Assembly (NCBI GenBank): GCA_052143315.1
Contig: JBKQTE010000097.1
Coordinates: forward strand, 114,415-178,414
Length of the DNA stretch: 64,000 bases
Direction of reading: 5' to 3'
Origin: DASZIT01 sp052143315
GTDB taxonomy: Bacteria > Actinomycetota > Acidimicrobiia > Acidimicrobiales > RAAP-2
Program-made: the position numbers and the translations under genes
In this document: positions 16,938 through 24,542 of the stretch, in pieces
Layout of the letters: the number at the start of each line of letters is the position of its first letter
How positions within the stretch are numbered: position 1 is the stretch's first letter
The notes under the pieces: generated by a model
What the model was told of the DNA's origin: nothing
The model's database searches: none
Seen by the model: the letters and a program-made list of their open reading frames with translations, nothing else

Positions 16938-17579
16938 ATGGTACGAGTGTTCTTGCTGGACGACCACGAGGTCGTGCGCAGAGGCCTGCGAGATCTGCTC
17001 GACGCCGAGGAGGACATGGAGGTGGTCGGGGAAGCGGGCACGGCCGCCGAGGCCATGGCCCGCATCCCGCTCAGCCGGCCGGACGTGGCCGTCCTCGACG
17101 TCCGCCTCCCGGACGGCGACGGGATCGAGGTCTGCCGGGAGGCCAGGTCGGCACTGCCGGGGCTGGCCTGCCTGATGTTGACCTCCTTCACCGACGACGA
17201 GGCGCTCTTCGCCGCCATCATGGCCGGCGCCGCCGGCTACGTGTTGAAGGAGATCCGGACGAACGACCTGGTCGACGGCGTGCGTCGGGTCGCCGGGGGG
17301 GAGTCGTTGCTCGATCCGGGCGTGGTCGCCACGGTCGTGGAGCGACTCCGGGCCGGGACGTCCGCGGACCCCCGCCTGTCAGGCCTTTCGTCCCAGGAGT
17401 GGCGCATCCTCGATCTCATCTCCGAGGGGATGACGAACCGCCAGATCGCCGCGGAGATGTTCCTGGCCGAAAAGACCATCAAGAACTACGTGTCGGCACT
17501 GCTCACCAAGCTGGGACTGGACCGTCGCACCGAGGCGGCCGTCCTGGCGGTGAAGGCGAAGCAGCACGGAGCGGGTTGA
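16938..17579 (+). CDS. Second DevR/DosR-like response regulator
   Basis: 213 aa. Receiver VFLLDDHEVVRRGL, Asp in VAVLDVRLPDGDG, MLTSFTDDEALFAAIMAG, YVLKEIRTNDLVDGV; LuxR HTH with LDLISEGMTNRQIAAEMFLAEKTIKNYVSALLTKLG. Clearly a paralogue of the product of 14902-15558, about 60% alike by eye, differing mainly in the linker. Transcribed divergently from the shared kinase, so one sensor may drive two regulators. The ATG follows GAGGGAGCAACG. Confidence 0.92.
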   Translation: MVRVFLLDDHEVVRRGLRDLLDAEEDMEVVGEAGTAAEAMARIPLSRPDVAVLDVRLPDGDGIEVCREARSALPGLACLMLTSFTDDEALFAAIMAGAAGYVLKEIRTNDLVDGVRRVAGGESLLDPGVVATVVERLRAGTSADPRLSGLSSQEWRILDLISEGMTNRQIAAEMFLAEKTIKNYVSALLTKLGLDRRTEAAVLAVKAKQHGAG

Positions 17580-17632
17580 GCGGTGCCGAAGGCTCCAGTG
17601 ACCGAGTCCGATGATCCGGCACCGGCGGCCAC

Positions 17633-17947
17633 GTGACCATCCACACGGAGCTGCTCCGGATCGCCCTGGAGGCTGATGAGCACGACGGGCCCGAGCCGTC
17701 GGTCGAGTGGCTCGTCGCCAAGCTGGCCGAGTGCCGGAGGCGTCTGGCGGGGGCCAAGGGCGGCCGCTCCGCACCCGGGCGCGGCGTGGCGGACCGGGCG
17801 GCCGACCTCATCGCCCACGACGTGGCGCTGGTGCGGCTTTGCCAGCGGCTCGACATCGACCAGGCGCTGACCGACCCGTTCGCCCCGCTCGGCGAGCGCG
17901 ATCGTCTGGTGGCCGAGCTGGCGGGTCAGGGCCTGGTCGACGAGTGA
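17633..17947 (+). CDS. Small hypothetical protein
   Basis: 104 aa from a GTG. Helical and charged: HTELLRIALEADEHDGPEPSVEWLVAKLAECRRRL, a basic Gly-rich link, then DLIAHDVALVRLCQRLDI and LGERDRLVAELAGQGL. No family recognised. It follows the second response regulator by 53 bp on the same strand, so may be cotranscribed with it. Confidence 0.5.
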   Translation: MTIHTELLRIALEADEHDGPEPSVEWLVAKLAECRRRLAGAKGGRSAPGRGVADRAADLIAHDVALVRLCQRLDIDQALTDPFAPLGERDRLVAELAGQGLVDE

Positions 17948-17974
17948 GCGTCCGTCCCGTGCCGCGTCGGCGCC

Positions 17975-18385
17975 TCAGTCGGAGGGGATCGGGTCGAGGT
18001 GGCCCCCGACCAGTCGTATCCCCTGCATCAGGGTGACGGGAATACGGGCCCGGAGGGCCACCGGTGGCGACGACCAGTCGGCCTTCGCCGGGACGAACGG
18101 GAGGAAGGGGCGGGCGATGCCGGTGACCATCACGCTCCATCGGTCACCCGAGCGGCCCTCGGCGTCGTCCACCTGAAAGGTCACCACGTTGTTGTAGACG
18201 GCGGACAGCACCGGCGGTCTGGCGGTGGTCGTCACCACGATCTCGTCGTCGTCCATGGCGTACGCCACCGGCAGGATGGTGGGGAGCGACTGGAGGCTCA
18301 CGGCGATGCGTCCGAAGCGTCCCGAGGCCAGCTTGACCAGACAGTCGTGTCTGGTCAGCTCCCCCGATCCGCTATAGGTACCCAT
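17975..18385 (-). CDS. Pyridoxamine 5'-phosphate oxidase-like (split-barrel flavin) protein
   Basis: 136 aa. CLVKLASGRFGRIAVSLQSLPTILPVAYAMDDDEIVV at the N-terminus and VVTFQVDDAEG plus SVMVTGIARPF in the middle match the split-barrel FMN/F420-binding fold and the gene at 611-1033. Cofactor and substrate unknown. A motif copy sits 34 bp upstream of the ATG, supporting DevR-like control of both paralogues. It converges with the small hypothetical gene. Confidence 0.8.
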   Translation of the reverse strand: MGTYSGSGELTRHDCLVKLASGRFGRIAVSLQSLPTILPVAYAMDDDEIVVTTTARPPVLSAVYNNVVTFQVDDAEGRSGDRWSVMVTGIARPFLPFVPAKADWSSPPVALRARIPVTLMQGIRLVGGHLDPIPSD

Positions 18386-18418
18386 CCCACCATCGTCGCC
18401 GCACCGATCGGCGGTTCC

Positions 18419-18434
18419 TAGGGCAGAAAGACCC
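18419..18434. promoter_or_regulatory. DevR/DosR-like box (site 9)
   Basis: TAGGGCAGAAAGACCC, two differences from the core consensus, 34-50 bp upstream of the second split-barrel gene. Confidence 0.5.
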
Positions 18435-18464
18435 TTCCGGTCTGCGGAGATGAGCCGGTCCCGG

Positions 18465-18950
18465 TCAGGTTGCCGGCCGGCGGCGTCCGGACCGGACCGG
18501 AGCCAGGTGGACCAGGCTGTTGTAGGTGACGACGGCGATGGCCAGGTGCATCAGCACCAGCACGAGCACCGCCTCGGGCGGCTCGCCCCGGAGGAGCAGC
18601 CAGGCGTCGGGTGCCAGCAGCACCAGGGTGACCAGAACGGCCAACCGGAGGAAGAGCCACCGGGGCGCCGAGCTGATGCGGGTCACCACCGGCCAGGCCA
18701 GGCAGGCGATGACCACTCCGATGACCGTCAGCCTGGCGTAGTCGGCGAAGTGGAAGTGGACGTACCCCTTGGTGGAGGGGAAGGCGGTGGTACCGACGGC
18801 CACCAGCAGTGCGTCGGCCGCCAGCGAGCCGACCAGCGCCACTCCCGTGGCCAGGGCCAGCCCGACGGCCTTGGGCTGACGGTGGGTAGGCGCCAGGTCC
18901 ACCCGGGCAAGTGACAGGGTGCGTTCCAACACGGTCGACTCCGGGGTCAT
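18465..18950 (-). CDS. Four-helix hypothetical membrane protein
   Basis: 161 aa from the ATG at 18950. Predicted helices: GLALATGVALVGSLAADALLVAV, LTVIGVVIACLAWPVV, WLFLRLAVLVTLVLLAP and AVLVLVLMHLAIAVVTY. The layout, with a MHL in the last helix, resembles the small DUF6069-type actinobacterial membrane proteins; I am not sure of the family. No operon partner is evident: the next gene downstream on the same strand begins in another cluster. Confidence 0.6.
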   Translation of the reverse strand: MTPESTVLERTLSLARVDLAPTHRQPKAVGLALATGVALVGSLAADALLVAVGTTAFPSTKGYVHFHFADYARLTVIGVVIACLAWPVVTRISSAPRWLFLRLAVLVTLVLLAPDAWLLLRGEPPEAVLVLVLMHLAIAVVTYNSLVHLAPVRSGRRRPAT

Positions 18951-19050
18951 GGGACGGTCTCCTCGGTCATGGCACTCCATGGTAGGGACCGTGCCTGACG
19001 ACGGCATGAAGGGACGATGGGCGCTAACCCCCTGCCCCCCGTCCGGGCCG

Positions 19051-19263
19051 TCATCCCGGCGCCTCCACCAGGTGCAGGGCCAGTCGGGGGCACGAGGCCA
19101 CTGCCCGGTCGGCGTGCTCCTGCAGGCGCGGGGGGATCTCCGCCCCCTCGAGGAGCGGGTAGCCCCACCGGTCGAGCGTCACGTGCTCGGGGAAGAGCTC
19201 GGCACAGACCCCGTGACCGTCGCAGGCGGTGCCGTCGACCACCAGCCTCAGGTGACGCTTCAC
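19051..19263 (-). CDS. Small single-cluster ferredoxin
   Basis: 70 aa. VDGTACDGHGVCAELFPEHV and ASCPRLAL give a C-x5-C...C-P pattern, as in the short 3Fe-4S/4Fe-4S ferredoxins that accompany P450s and other redox enzymes. The GTG start overlaps the stop of the NuoF-like gene (GTGA). No P450 lies near; the operon context makes it the likely soluble electron carrier for the NuoF-like protein. Confidence 0.8.
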   Translation of the reverse strand: MKRHLRLVVDGTACDGHGVCAELFPEHVTLDRWGYPLLEGAEIPPRLQEHADRAVASCPRLALHLVEAPG

Positions 19264-20597
19264 CGCCGGCCCCGCACCGGCCGGGACCTCGCCCCGAGGT
19301 CGATCTTCCGGAGACCGGGAAGCACGCTGGGCGCGCCCACCTCCGCGCAGGGCCCACCTCGGAGGTGGGCGGTCACCTCGTCTCCGAAGACACGCAGGGC
19401 GCTGCGGACGAACCGGGCGGCGCCGTCGGGGTGCCGGCACGCCCCGCGCCCCTCGACCAGAGCGCAGGTGTCGAGCAGCGGCTGGAGGTGGCCGCTCAGG
19501 CGGGCGGGCTGCACGGCCAACGCCGTGCAGAGGTCGGCCAGCTCGCCCAGCCCGTTGACACACGGCCCGCACTGCCCGGCCTTCTGCTGGTCGAGGTAGC
19601 GGACCACCCGGGCCGACTCGGCGAGCGGGCAGGCCTCAGCCGGGAGGAGCACCACGACACCCGCCCCCAGCGAGGTGCCGTGGTGCCTGGCCGCCTGCTC
19701 GATCACGGGGAGGTCGAGCGCCGTCTGCGCCGGGAGCCACCCGCCTCCGTAGCCGCCCAGCAGCACACCCCGGTACCTACCGGCGACGCCGGCCGACAGT
19801 CCCAGAACGTCGCCGAGGCGCGCCCCCAGCGGGGACTCCACGATCCGGGGGCCGGGCCCGCGGCCGTGCACGGTGAGCAGCATGGTGCCCGGATGGGCGT
19901 CGGATCCGATCCCCCGGAACCACGCCGGGCCGAACCGGGCCACCAGGGCCACGTGGGCCAGGGTCTCCACGTTCTGGACCAGCGTCGGCCGGCCTCCGAC
20001 CCCGCGGGTGCGGATCGGCGTCTTGCCCTGGAACGTCGGGAGGGGGGCGTTCCGGTTGAGGGCGCTCACCACTGCCGACTCCTGCCCCGAGATGAAGGTG
20101 TCGGCCGACTCCACGACCTCGATGTCCACCGGGTCGAACCCCCGTCGGCGCCGGGCGGCCACCGCCGAGCCGACGATCGGCACCAGATGGCGCGGGGCAT
20201 AGACGATCACCCGGCCGGCGTCGAGGGCGGTGGCGGCCGCCGAGGCACCGTCGAGGACCAGGTGGGGCAGGCAGGCCATGAGGAGCTCGTCCTTGCTGCT
20301 GGCCGGCTCGCCCTCGGCGGCGTTGGCCACCACCACCGGGCGCCGGAGCCCCCCACCACGGATCGACCGCCACTTGGTCGCCACCGGGAACCAGGCGCCG
20401 CCGTGGCCGACCAGGCCGCTGGAGGCGAGGTCGTCGATGAGCGTCATCCGGGTCCGTTGCCACGGCATGGCCCCCCAGCGGGACAGGTGCTCCTCGAGCC
20501 CGACCGGCCGGCCGTCCGGGTCGAGACCGAGCAGCAGACGGGGGACCTCGCTCGCCGCTGGGAGATGCTGGTTCGGCGACAGTACGGCTGCTCTCAT
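19260..20597 (-). CDS. NuoF-like NADH-binding flavin/iron-sulfur protein
   Basis: 445 aa. Aligns with the 51-kDa subunit of complex I: GHGGAWFPVATKW (residues 64 on) corresponds to GRGGAGFPTGLKW, ANAAEGEPASSKDE to CNADEGEPGTFKDR, then an SLBB region and a C-terminal iron-sulfur region GQCGPCVNG...GRGACRHP. Only three of the usual four cluster Cys are obvious. It probably oxidises NADH or passes electrons between the ferredoxin and the membrane heme protein. Overlaps both neighbours by 4 bp. Confidence 0.8.
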   Translation of the reverse strand: MRAAVLSPNQHLPAASEVPRLLLGLDPDGRPVGLEEHLSRWGAMPWQRTRMTLIDDLASSGLVGHGGAWFPVATKWRSIRGGGLRRPVVVANAAEGEPASSKDELLMACLPHLVLDGASAAATALDAGRVIVYAPRHLVPIVGSAVAARRRRGFDPVDIEVVESADTFISGQESAVVSALNRNAPLPTFQGKTPIRTRGVGGRPTLVQNVETLAHVALVARFGPAWFRGIGSDAHPGTMLLTVHGRGPGPRIVESPLGARLGDVLGLSAGVAGRYRGVLLGGYGGGWLPAQTALDLPVIEQAARHHGTSLGAGVVVLLPAEACPLAESARVVRYLDQQKAGQCGPCVNGLGELADLCTALAVQPARLSGHLQPLLDTCALVEGRGACRHPDGAARFVRSALRVFGDEVTAHLRGGPCAEVGAPSVLPGLRKIDLGARSRPVRGRR

Positions 20598-21718
20598 CGG
20601 TTTCCTTCCGCGGCGGTGCCGGAGACCGTCCCGGTGACCGAGCCGCTCGACTGATCGAGGTTCAGGTCCATCGTCAGGTCCAACGACCCGCTCCCGCCGG
20701 CCACGGTGGCGGTGATCGCCGAGCCGTCGAGCCCGGTGACCTGCCCGGAGGAGCCACCCCAGGTCACCTGGCTCGACGACATGGCCACGCCGCCGTTGAC
20801 CGGCGTGCCCTGCAGGCTCACCACCAGCGGGGTCCCCGGCAGGTCGGAGGCGGTCATGGTCAACACCACGTCGACCTGGCCCGACGGGCCCGACTTGGTG
20901 CTCTTGTAGGTGCCCGACACCGAGGCGGAGAACGGCGCGGCGGGCAGCCCCGACGACGGGGACGGGGCGGTGGTCGAGGTGGGGGCGGCGCCGGACGGGG
21001 CGGTGGTCGATCCGGACGAGCCGAGCTGGCCGAGCAGGGTCGCCGACGTCCCGGCCCGGTGCGACCACCCCGGGCGCAAGGGACCGAGCAGGGCGAAGAT
21101 GGCGATGCCGATGACGACGGCCAGGCCGGCCAGGGCGGTACCGACCCGCCATCCAGCCGTTCGTGCCCGGCCCGTCGTCAGTCGCCACGCCCCGGTGGCG
21201 ACCACCGCCGCCACGCAGAGCCACTCGATCAGCATGGCCACCGACAGGCGGGTGTCGCTGCCGGCACCGAGCGCGTGCAGGAGGGCGATGGGCCAGCAGA
21301 GGTAGGCCAGCCAGTGGATCGAGCGCCACGAGTTGGCCCCGATCCTCCGGCGCAGCCCGCTGGTGACGGCCACCGCCAGCAGCAGGTCGAGGGCCAACGC
21401 CCCCAGGCCCACCCACAGGGGGCGGTAGGCGGTCAGGAAGGGGACGAAGGCGTCGACGTACCCGATGGGGACGTAGCCGTCGGCCACCGTGGTGACCACG
21501 TGGATGGCGATCAGGACCAGGCACAGGAGCGAGAGGTTGCGGTGGACCGCCTGCGACACGAAGCGGGGCCACCGCTCGGTCGTCCAACCCACCGAGGCGA
21601 CCATGCCCAACACCACGGTGCTGGTGAGAAGGACCAACGAGACCAGGCCGGTCGACCGGGTGAGGTACCACATGGCCGTCGACCCGTGGCCGGTGGCGAC
21701 GGCGAGCAGCGGGGTCAT
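20594..21718 (-). CDS. Ferric reductase-like transmembrane heme protein with extracytoplasmic tail
   Basis: 374 aa. About six helices. Two His pairs, HRNLSLLCLVLIAIH (14 apart) and HWLAYLCWPIALLH (13 apart), are the bis-heme ligands of the ferric-reductase/NOX fold. After the last helix come a Ser/Thr/Pro linker and a beta-rich roughly 110-residue domain (SASVSGTYKSTKS onward). Cytoplasmic FAD/NADPH domains are missing; the NuoF-like neighbour may supply electrons. Start overlaps the ApbE stop (ATGA). Confidence 0.82.
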   Translation of the reverse strand: MTPLLAVATGHGSTAMWYLTRSTGLVSLVLLTSTVVLGMVASVGWTTERWPRFVSQAVHRNLSLLCLVLIAIHVVTTVADGYVPIGYVDAFVPFLTAYRPLWVGLGALALDLLLAVAVTSGLRRRIGANSWRSIHWLAYLCWPIALLHALGAGSDTRLSVAMLIEWLCVAAVVATGAWRLTTGRARTAGWRVGTALAGLAVVIGIAIFALLGPLRPGWSHRAGTSATLLGQLGSSGSTTAPSGAAPTSTTAPSPSSGLPAAPFSASVSGTYKSTKSGPSGQVDVVLTMTASDLPGTPLVVSLQGTPVNGGVAMSSSQVTWGGSSGQVTGLDGSAITATVAGGSGSLDLTMDLNLDQSSGSVTGTVSGTAAEGNR

Positions 21719-22686
21719 CGGGCGGCGCCCCGACCGGCGTCGGCCGGTAGCTGCGGCCAGGCGGCGGTGGTCGTCACTGTGCCGTCGGCGGCCACCAGGC
21801 GGGCCGGAATCCCCAACGACTCCAGCCAGCCGATCGCCTCGGCTCCCTTGACCATGGCGGCGGTGGAGGCGGTGTTGGCGTCGACGCAGGTCGCCCCGCA
21901 GGCGGTGACGGTCCGCCACACCGGCGCCACCGGCAGGCCGGTCGCCGGGTCGACAAGGTGGTGGACCTGGTGGACTCCCAACCGCCACCGGCGCACCCGG
22001 GTCCCCGAGGTCGCCAGGCCACCCGAGTGCACGGCCACCGAGTCGGGCTGCTCACCGGCCGGTCGACGGCAGTCCTCGTCCAGCCCGATGGAGAACCCGT
22101 CCGACGGGGCGCCGGCGACGGCCAGGTCGCCGCCCAGGGAGACCAGGACGCCGCAGCCGTACTGGCGGTGCACCCGGTCCGCAGTACGGTCGGCGGTCAA
22201 CGCCTTGGCGGTGGCGCCGAGGTCGAGCACGACACCGGGCGGCACCGAGACGGTGCAGGCCTCGACGTCGACCTCCACGGTGCGCCACCCGGGCACCGCT
22301 CGGGGTTCGGGGGGCCGGCCCGGGAGCCCGCCGGCGATCAGCGGGAAGTCGCGGTCGTAGCCCAGGTCCTCCAGGGCCCGCCCCACGGTGGGATCGACGG
22401 CGCCGCCGGACGCCTCGGCGGCCCGGAGGGCGACCGACACCGTCTCGAGCAGGTCGTCACTGACCCGGACCTGCCGACCGGCGGCGCGCTGAAGCCGGGT
22501 GATCTCCGAGTCCGGGCGGAAGCGGCTGGCCAACCTGTCGATGCGGATCAGTTCGGTGTCGAGGATGCGGGCGGCGGCGACGAGGACGTGTGGCTCGGTC
22601 ACCAGCAGCTCGACCTGGGTGCCGAGGGCGGTGGTGCGGTAGACGGTGTCGCGGCGAACGGGGGCGGTGACAGCCACGGGGGTCAA
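21715..22686 (-). CDS. apbE: FAD:protein FMN transferase (ApbE family)
   Basis: 323 aa. Family motifs: MGT-like ALGTQVEL, SRFRPDSEITRL, the VDPTVGRAL segment, DLGATAKALTADR, VSLGGDLAVAG and HHLVDPATGLPV, ending with TACGATCVDANTASTAAMVKG. ApbE covalently attaches FMN to Thr/Ser of exported redox proteins. Starts at TTG 22686 overlapping the previous stop, or at GTG 22677. Its substrate should be encoded in the same operon. Confidence 0.9.
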   Translation of the reverse strand: MTPVAVTAPVRRDTVYRTTALGTQVELLVTEPHVLVAAARILDTELIRIDRLASRFRPDSEITRLQRAAGRQVRVSDDLLETVSVALRAAEASGGAVDPTVGRALEDLGYDRDFPLIAGGLPGRPPEPRAVPGWRTVEVDVEACTVSVPPGVVLDLGATAKALTADRTADRVHRQYGCGVLVSLGGDLAVAGAPSDGFSIGLDEDCRRPAGEQPDSVAVHSGGLATSGTRVRRWRLGVHQVHHLVDPATGLPVAPVWRTVTACGATCVDANTASTAAMVKGAEAIGWLESLGIPARLVAADGTVTTTAAWPQLPADAGRGAAR

Positions 22687-23108
22687 CTGGCGCCGGTGCT
22701 GACCCGGGCCGGCGCCTGGGTCACCGTCGGGGCGGTGGCCGGCGGCGACACCGTCGGCGTGGCCTGCGACTGGTTGGAGGGCGCGGTCTGGGACGCCGAC
22801 GGGGTGGTCGGGGACGTCGAGGGCGCCGTCTGGGATGTCGCCGGGGTCGTCTGGGGGGTGGTGGCGGACGGCGAGCCGCCCGACGGGGCGGTCGACGTCT
22901 GCGAGGAGGTGCTGGCGCTGGCGTGGCCGGGTAGCGCACGGCTCACGTAGAAGCCGAGGGCCGCCACCGCCGCCACCGCCGCCACGCCGACCCTGCGGGT
23001 CACCCGCGAGATGCGGTACAGCGACTCGTCACGACGGTGGCGCTCCCGGGCGATCGCCGGCGGCACCTTGGCGGGCCGGGTCGTCGGGCGTGAGGTGATC
23101 CGATCCAT
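22683..23108 (-). CDS. Membrane-anchored Ser/Thr/Pro-rich protein; possible flavinylation substrate
   Basis: 141 aa. Basic N-terminus, one helix (VGVAAVAAVAALGFYVSRAL), then about 80 low-complexity Ser/Thr/Pro/Gln residues ending in ARVSTGAS. The final STGAS resembles the [S/T]-G-A-[S/T] sequence modified by ApbE, and the next gene is apbE. The upstream Asp of the usual motif is absent (Arg here). First gene of the electron-transfer operon. The flavinylation idea is inference; it could simply be a spacer protein. Confidence 0.6.
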   Translation of the reverse strand: MDRITSRPTTRPAKVPPAIARERHRRDESLYRISRVTRRVGVAAVAAVAALGFYVSRALPGHASASTSSQTSTAPSGGSPSATTPQTTPATSQTAPSTSPTTPSASQTAPSNQSQATPTVSPPATAPTVTQAPARVSTGAS

Positions 23109-23166
23109 GCCGACAACGGTACGGAACCTTCCTTACAGCAACATGAATTACCGGCCGCCGAAGGTA

Positions 23167-23200
23167 AGAAGAAGCGAAGAAACGGACCCGCCGGATCCGT
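23167..23200 (-). terminator. Intrinsic terminator after the histidine kinase gene
   Basis: On the minus strand ACGGATCC-GGC-GGGTCCGT forms an 8-bp stem with one wobble pair, followed by TTTCTTCGCTTCTTCTT. It begins 1 bp after the kinase stop and separates it from the electron-transfer operon on the same strand. Confidence 0.7.
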
Positions 23201-23201
23201 C

Positions 23202-24527
23202 CTACGGGGCCACGGCCTGACCGTCCGACCGGGTGGGCCCGTCGGTGGCGCCCGGCCCGATCCGGTGGTCGGCGGTGCGGGACCCGGCGCCGTCGGTCCC
23301 GGCCCGTCGCGGGTTGGCCCTCCGCCACGACACCTCCATGCGGGCACCGCCCGACGGGGACCGGCCGATGGACCAGTCGCCGTTGGAGGCCCGGACCACC
23401 GAGTCGGCGATGGCCAGGCCCAGCCCGGTGCCCCCCGGCTCGTCCGTCCCCCGGTGGAACCGGTCGAGGACCATGGGCCGCTGCTCCGGGGGGATCCCCG
23501 GACCGCTGTCGTCCACCTGCAGCACCACCCTCTGCCCCCCCACCGCCACCTGCACCACCACCCGGCCGCCAGCCCCGGCGTACTTGCAGGCGTTGTCGAC
23601 CAGCACCCCGACCAGGCGGTCGATCCACTCCGGATCGGCGTGGATCCGGGCCGGCTCGCTCCCGAGCACCCGAGTCTCCACGGTGACACCCCGGGCGGCC
23701 GCCACCGAGCTGAACCGGGCGGCGCAGGCCTCGGCCACCCCGGCGACATCAGTGCACTCCTCGGTCGGCGAGCTCTGTCGCCCGTCATCGACGCGAGCCA
23801 ACCACAGCAGGTCATCGACGATGTGGCGCAGGCGGCCGCCCTCGCCGGCGATCCGCCCGAGGACGGCCTGGTACTCCGCGGGGCTCCGAGGCCGGCTCAG
23901 GGCCAGCGCCACCTCCGCCTCGATGACGCTGAGTGGCGTGCGCAGCTCGTGGGAGGCGTCGGCGGTGAACTCCACCTGCCGACGGTGGATCAGCTCCAGG
24001 GGTGCCGAGGCCCGGAGCCCGATGATCAGGGACCCGGCGAAGACGACGACCAGCAGCGCCGCCCCCAACAGGAGCTCGGGCAGCAACAGGGCGTCGCGCA
24101 CCCGAACGATCTGGGCGGCGCTCTCGCCGGCCACCAGCCAGCCGGAGCCGACGGGCACCGCCTGGAATCGGAACGACGTGCCGCCGAGGTCGAGGGCGGT
24201 GGGGGCGGCGGTGTTCCACTGCCGCTCGGGCAGCGCCGGTGCGTTGACGGTCAGGGCCGTCGGGGTGCCGGAGCCGGTCACGCTCCAGACGAAGGTCGGG
24301 GCGTCGTCTTCGTCATCTTCGTCGTGCTTGGCCGGCTGGGCCTGGGAACCGGGTCTGGCCGTCTCGGCCAGCTGGTCGGCCAGGCGGGCGTCGACCTGGG
24401 CGGTGAGCCGGCGGGCGACTGCGATGTTGAGGACGACCACGGCGAGGACGTAGACGGCCACCACGACCATGGTGGCCACGGCCGCCACCCGGGCGGCGTG
24501 CAGCCGGCGGCTGCGCTCAGTGTCCAC
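23202..24527 (-). CDS. Sensor histidine kinase (OmpR-partner type)
   Basis: 441 aa. Helix at about 11-36, an extracytoplasmic domain of about 110 residues with an acidic run (HDEDDEDDA), a second helix (LLLGAALLVVVFAGSLIIG), HisKA with ASHELRTPL, and HATPase_c (NACKYAGAGG, DSGPGIPPE, GTGLGLAIADSVV). No HAMP domain is obvious. Gene pair with the response regulator 15 bp upstream. The acidic run may bind metal; that is a guess. Confidence 0.9.
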   Translation of the reverse strand: MDTERSRRLHAARVAAVATMVVVAVYVLAVVVLNIAVARRLTAQVDARLADQLAETARPGSQAQPAKHDEDDEDDAPTFVWSVTGSGTPTALTVNAPALPERQWNTAAPTALDLGGTSFRFQAVPVGSGWLVAGESAAQIVRVRDALLLPELLLGAALLVVVFAGSLIIGLRASAPLELIHRRQVEFTADASHELRTPLSVIEAEVALALSRPRSPAEYQAVLGRIAGEGGRLRHIVDDLLWLARVDDGRQSSPTEECTDVAGVAEACAARFSSVAAARGVTVETRVLGSEPARIHADPEWIDRLVGVLVDNACKYAGAGGRVVVQVAVGGQRVVLQVDDSGPGIPPEQRPMVLDRFHRGTDEPGGTGLGLAIADSVVRASNGDWSIGRSPSGGARMEVSWRRANPRRAGTDGAGSRTADHRIGPGATDGPTRSDGQAVAP

Positions 24528-24542
24528 GGCGTCGCCACCCGG

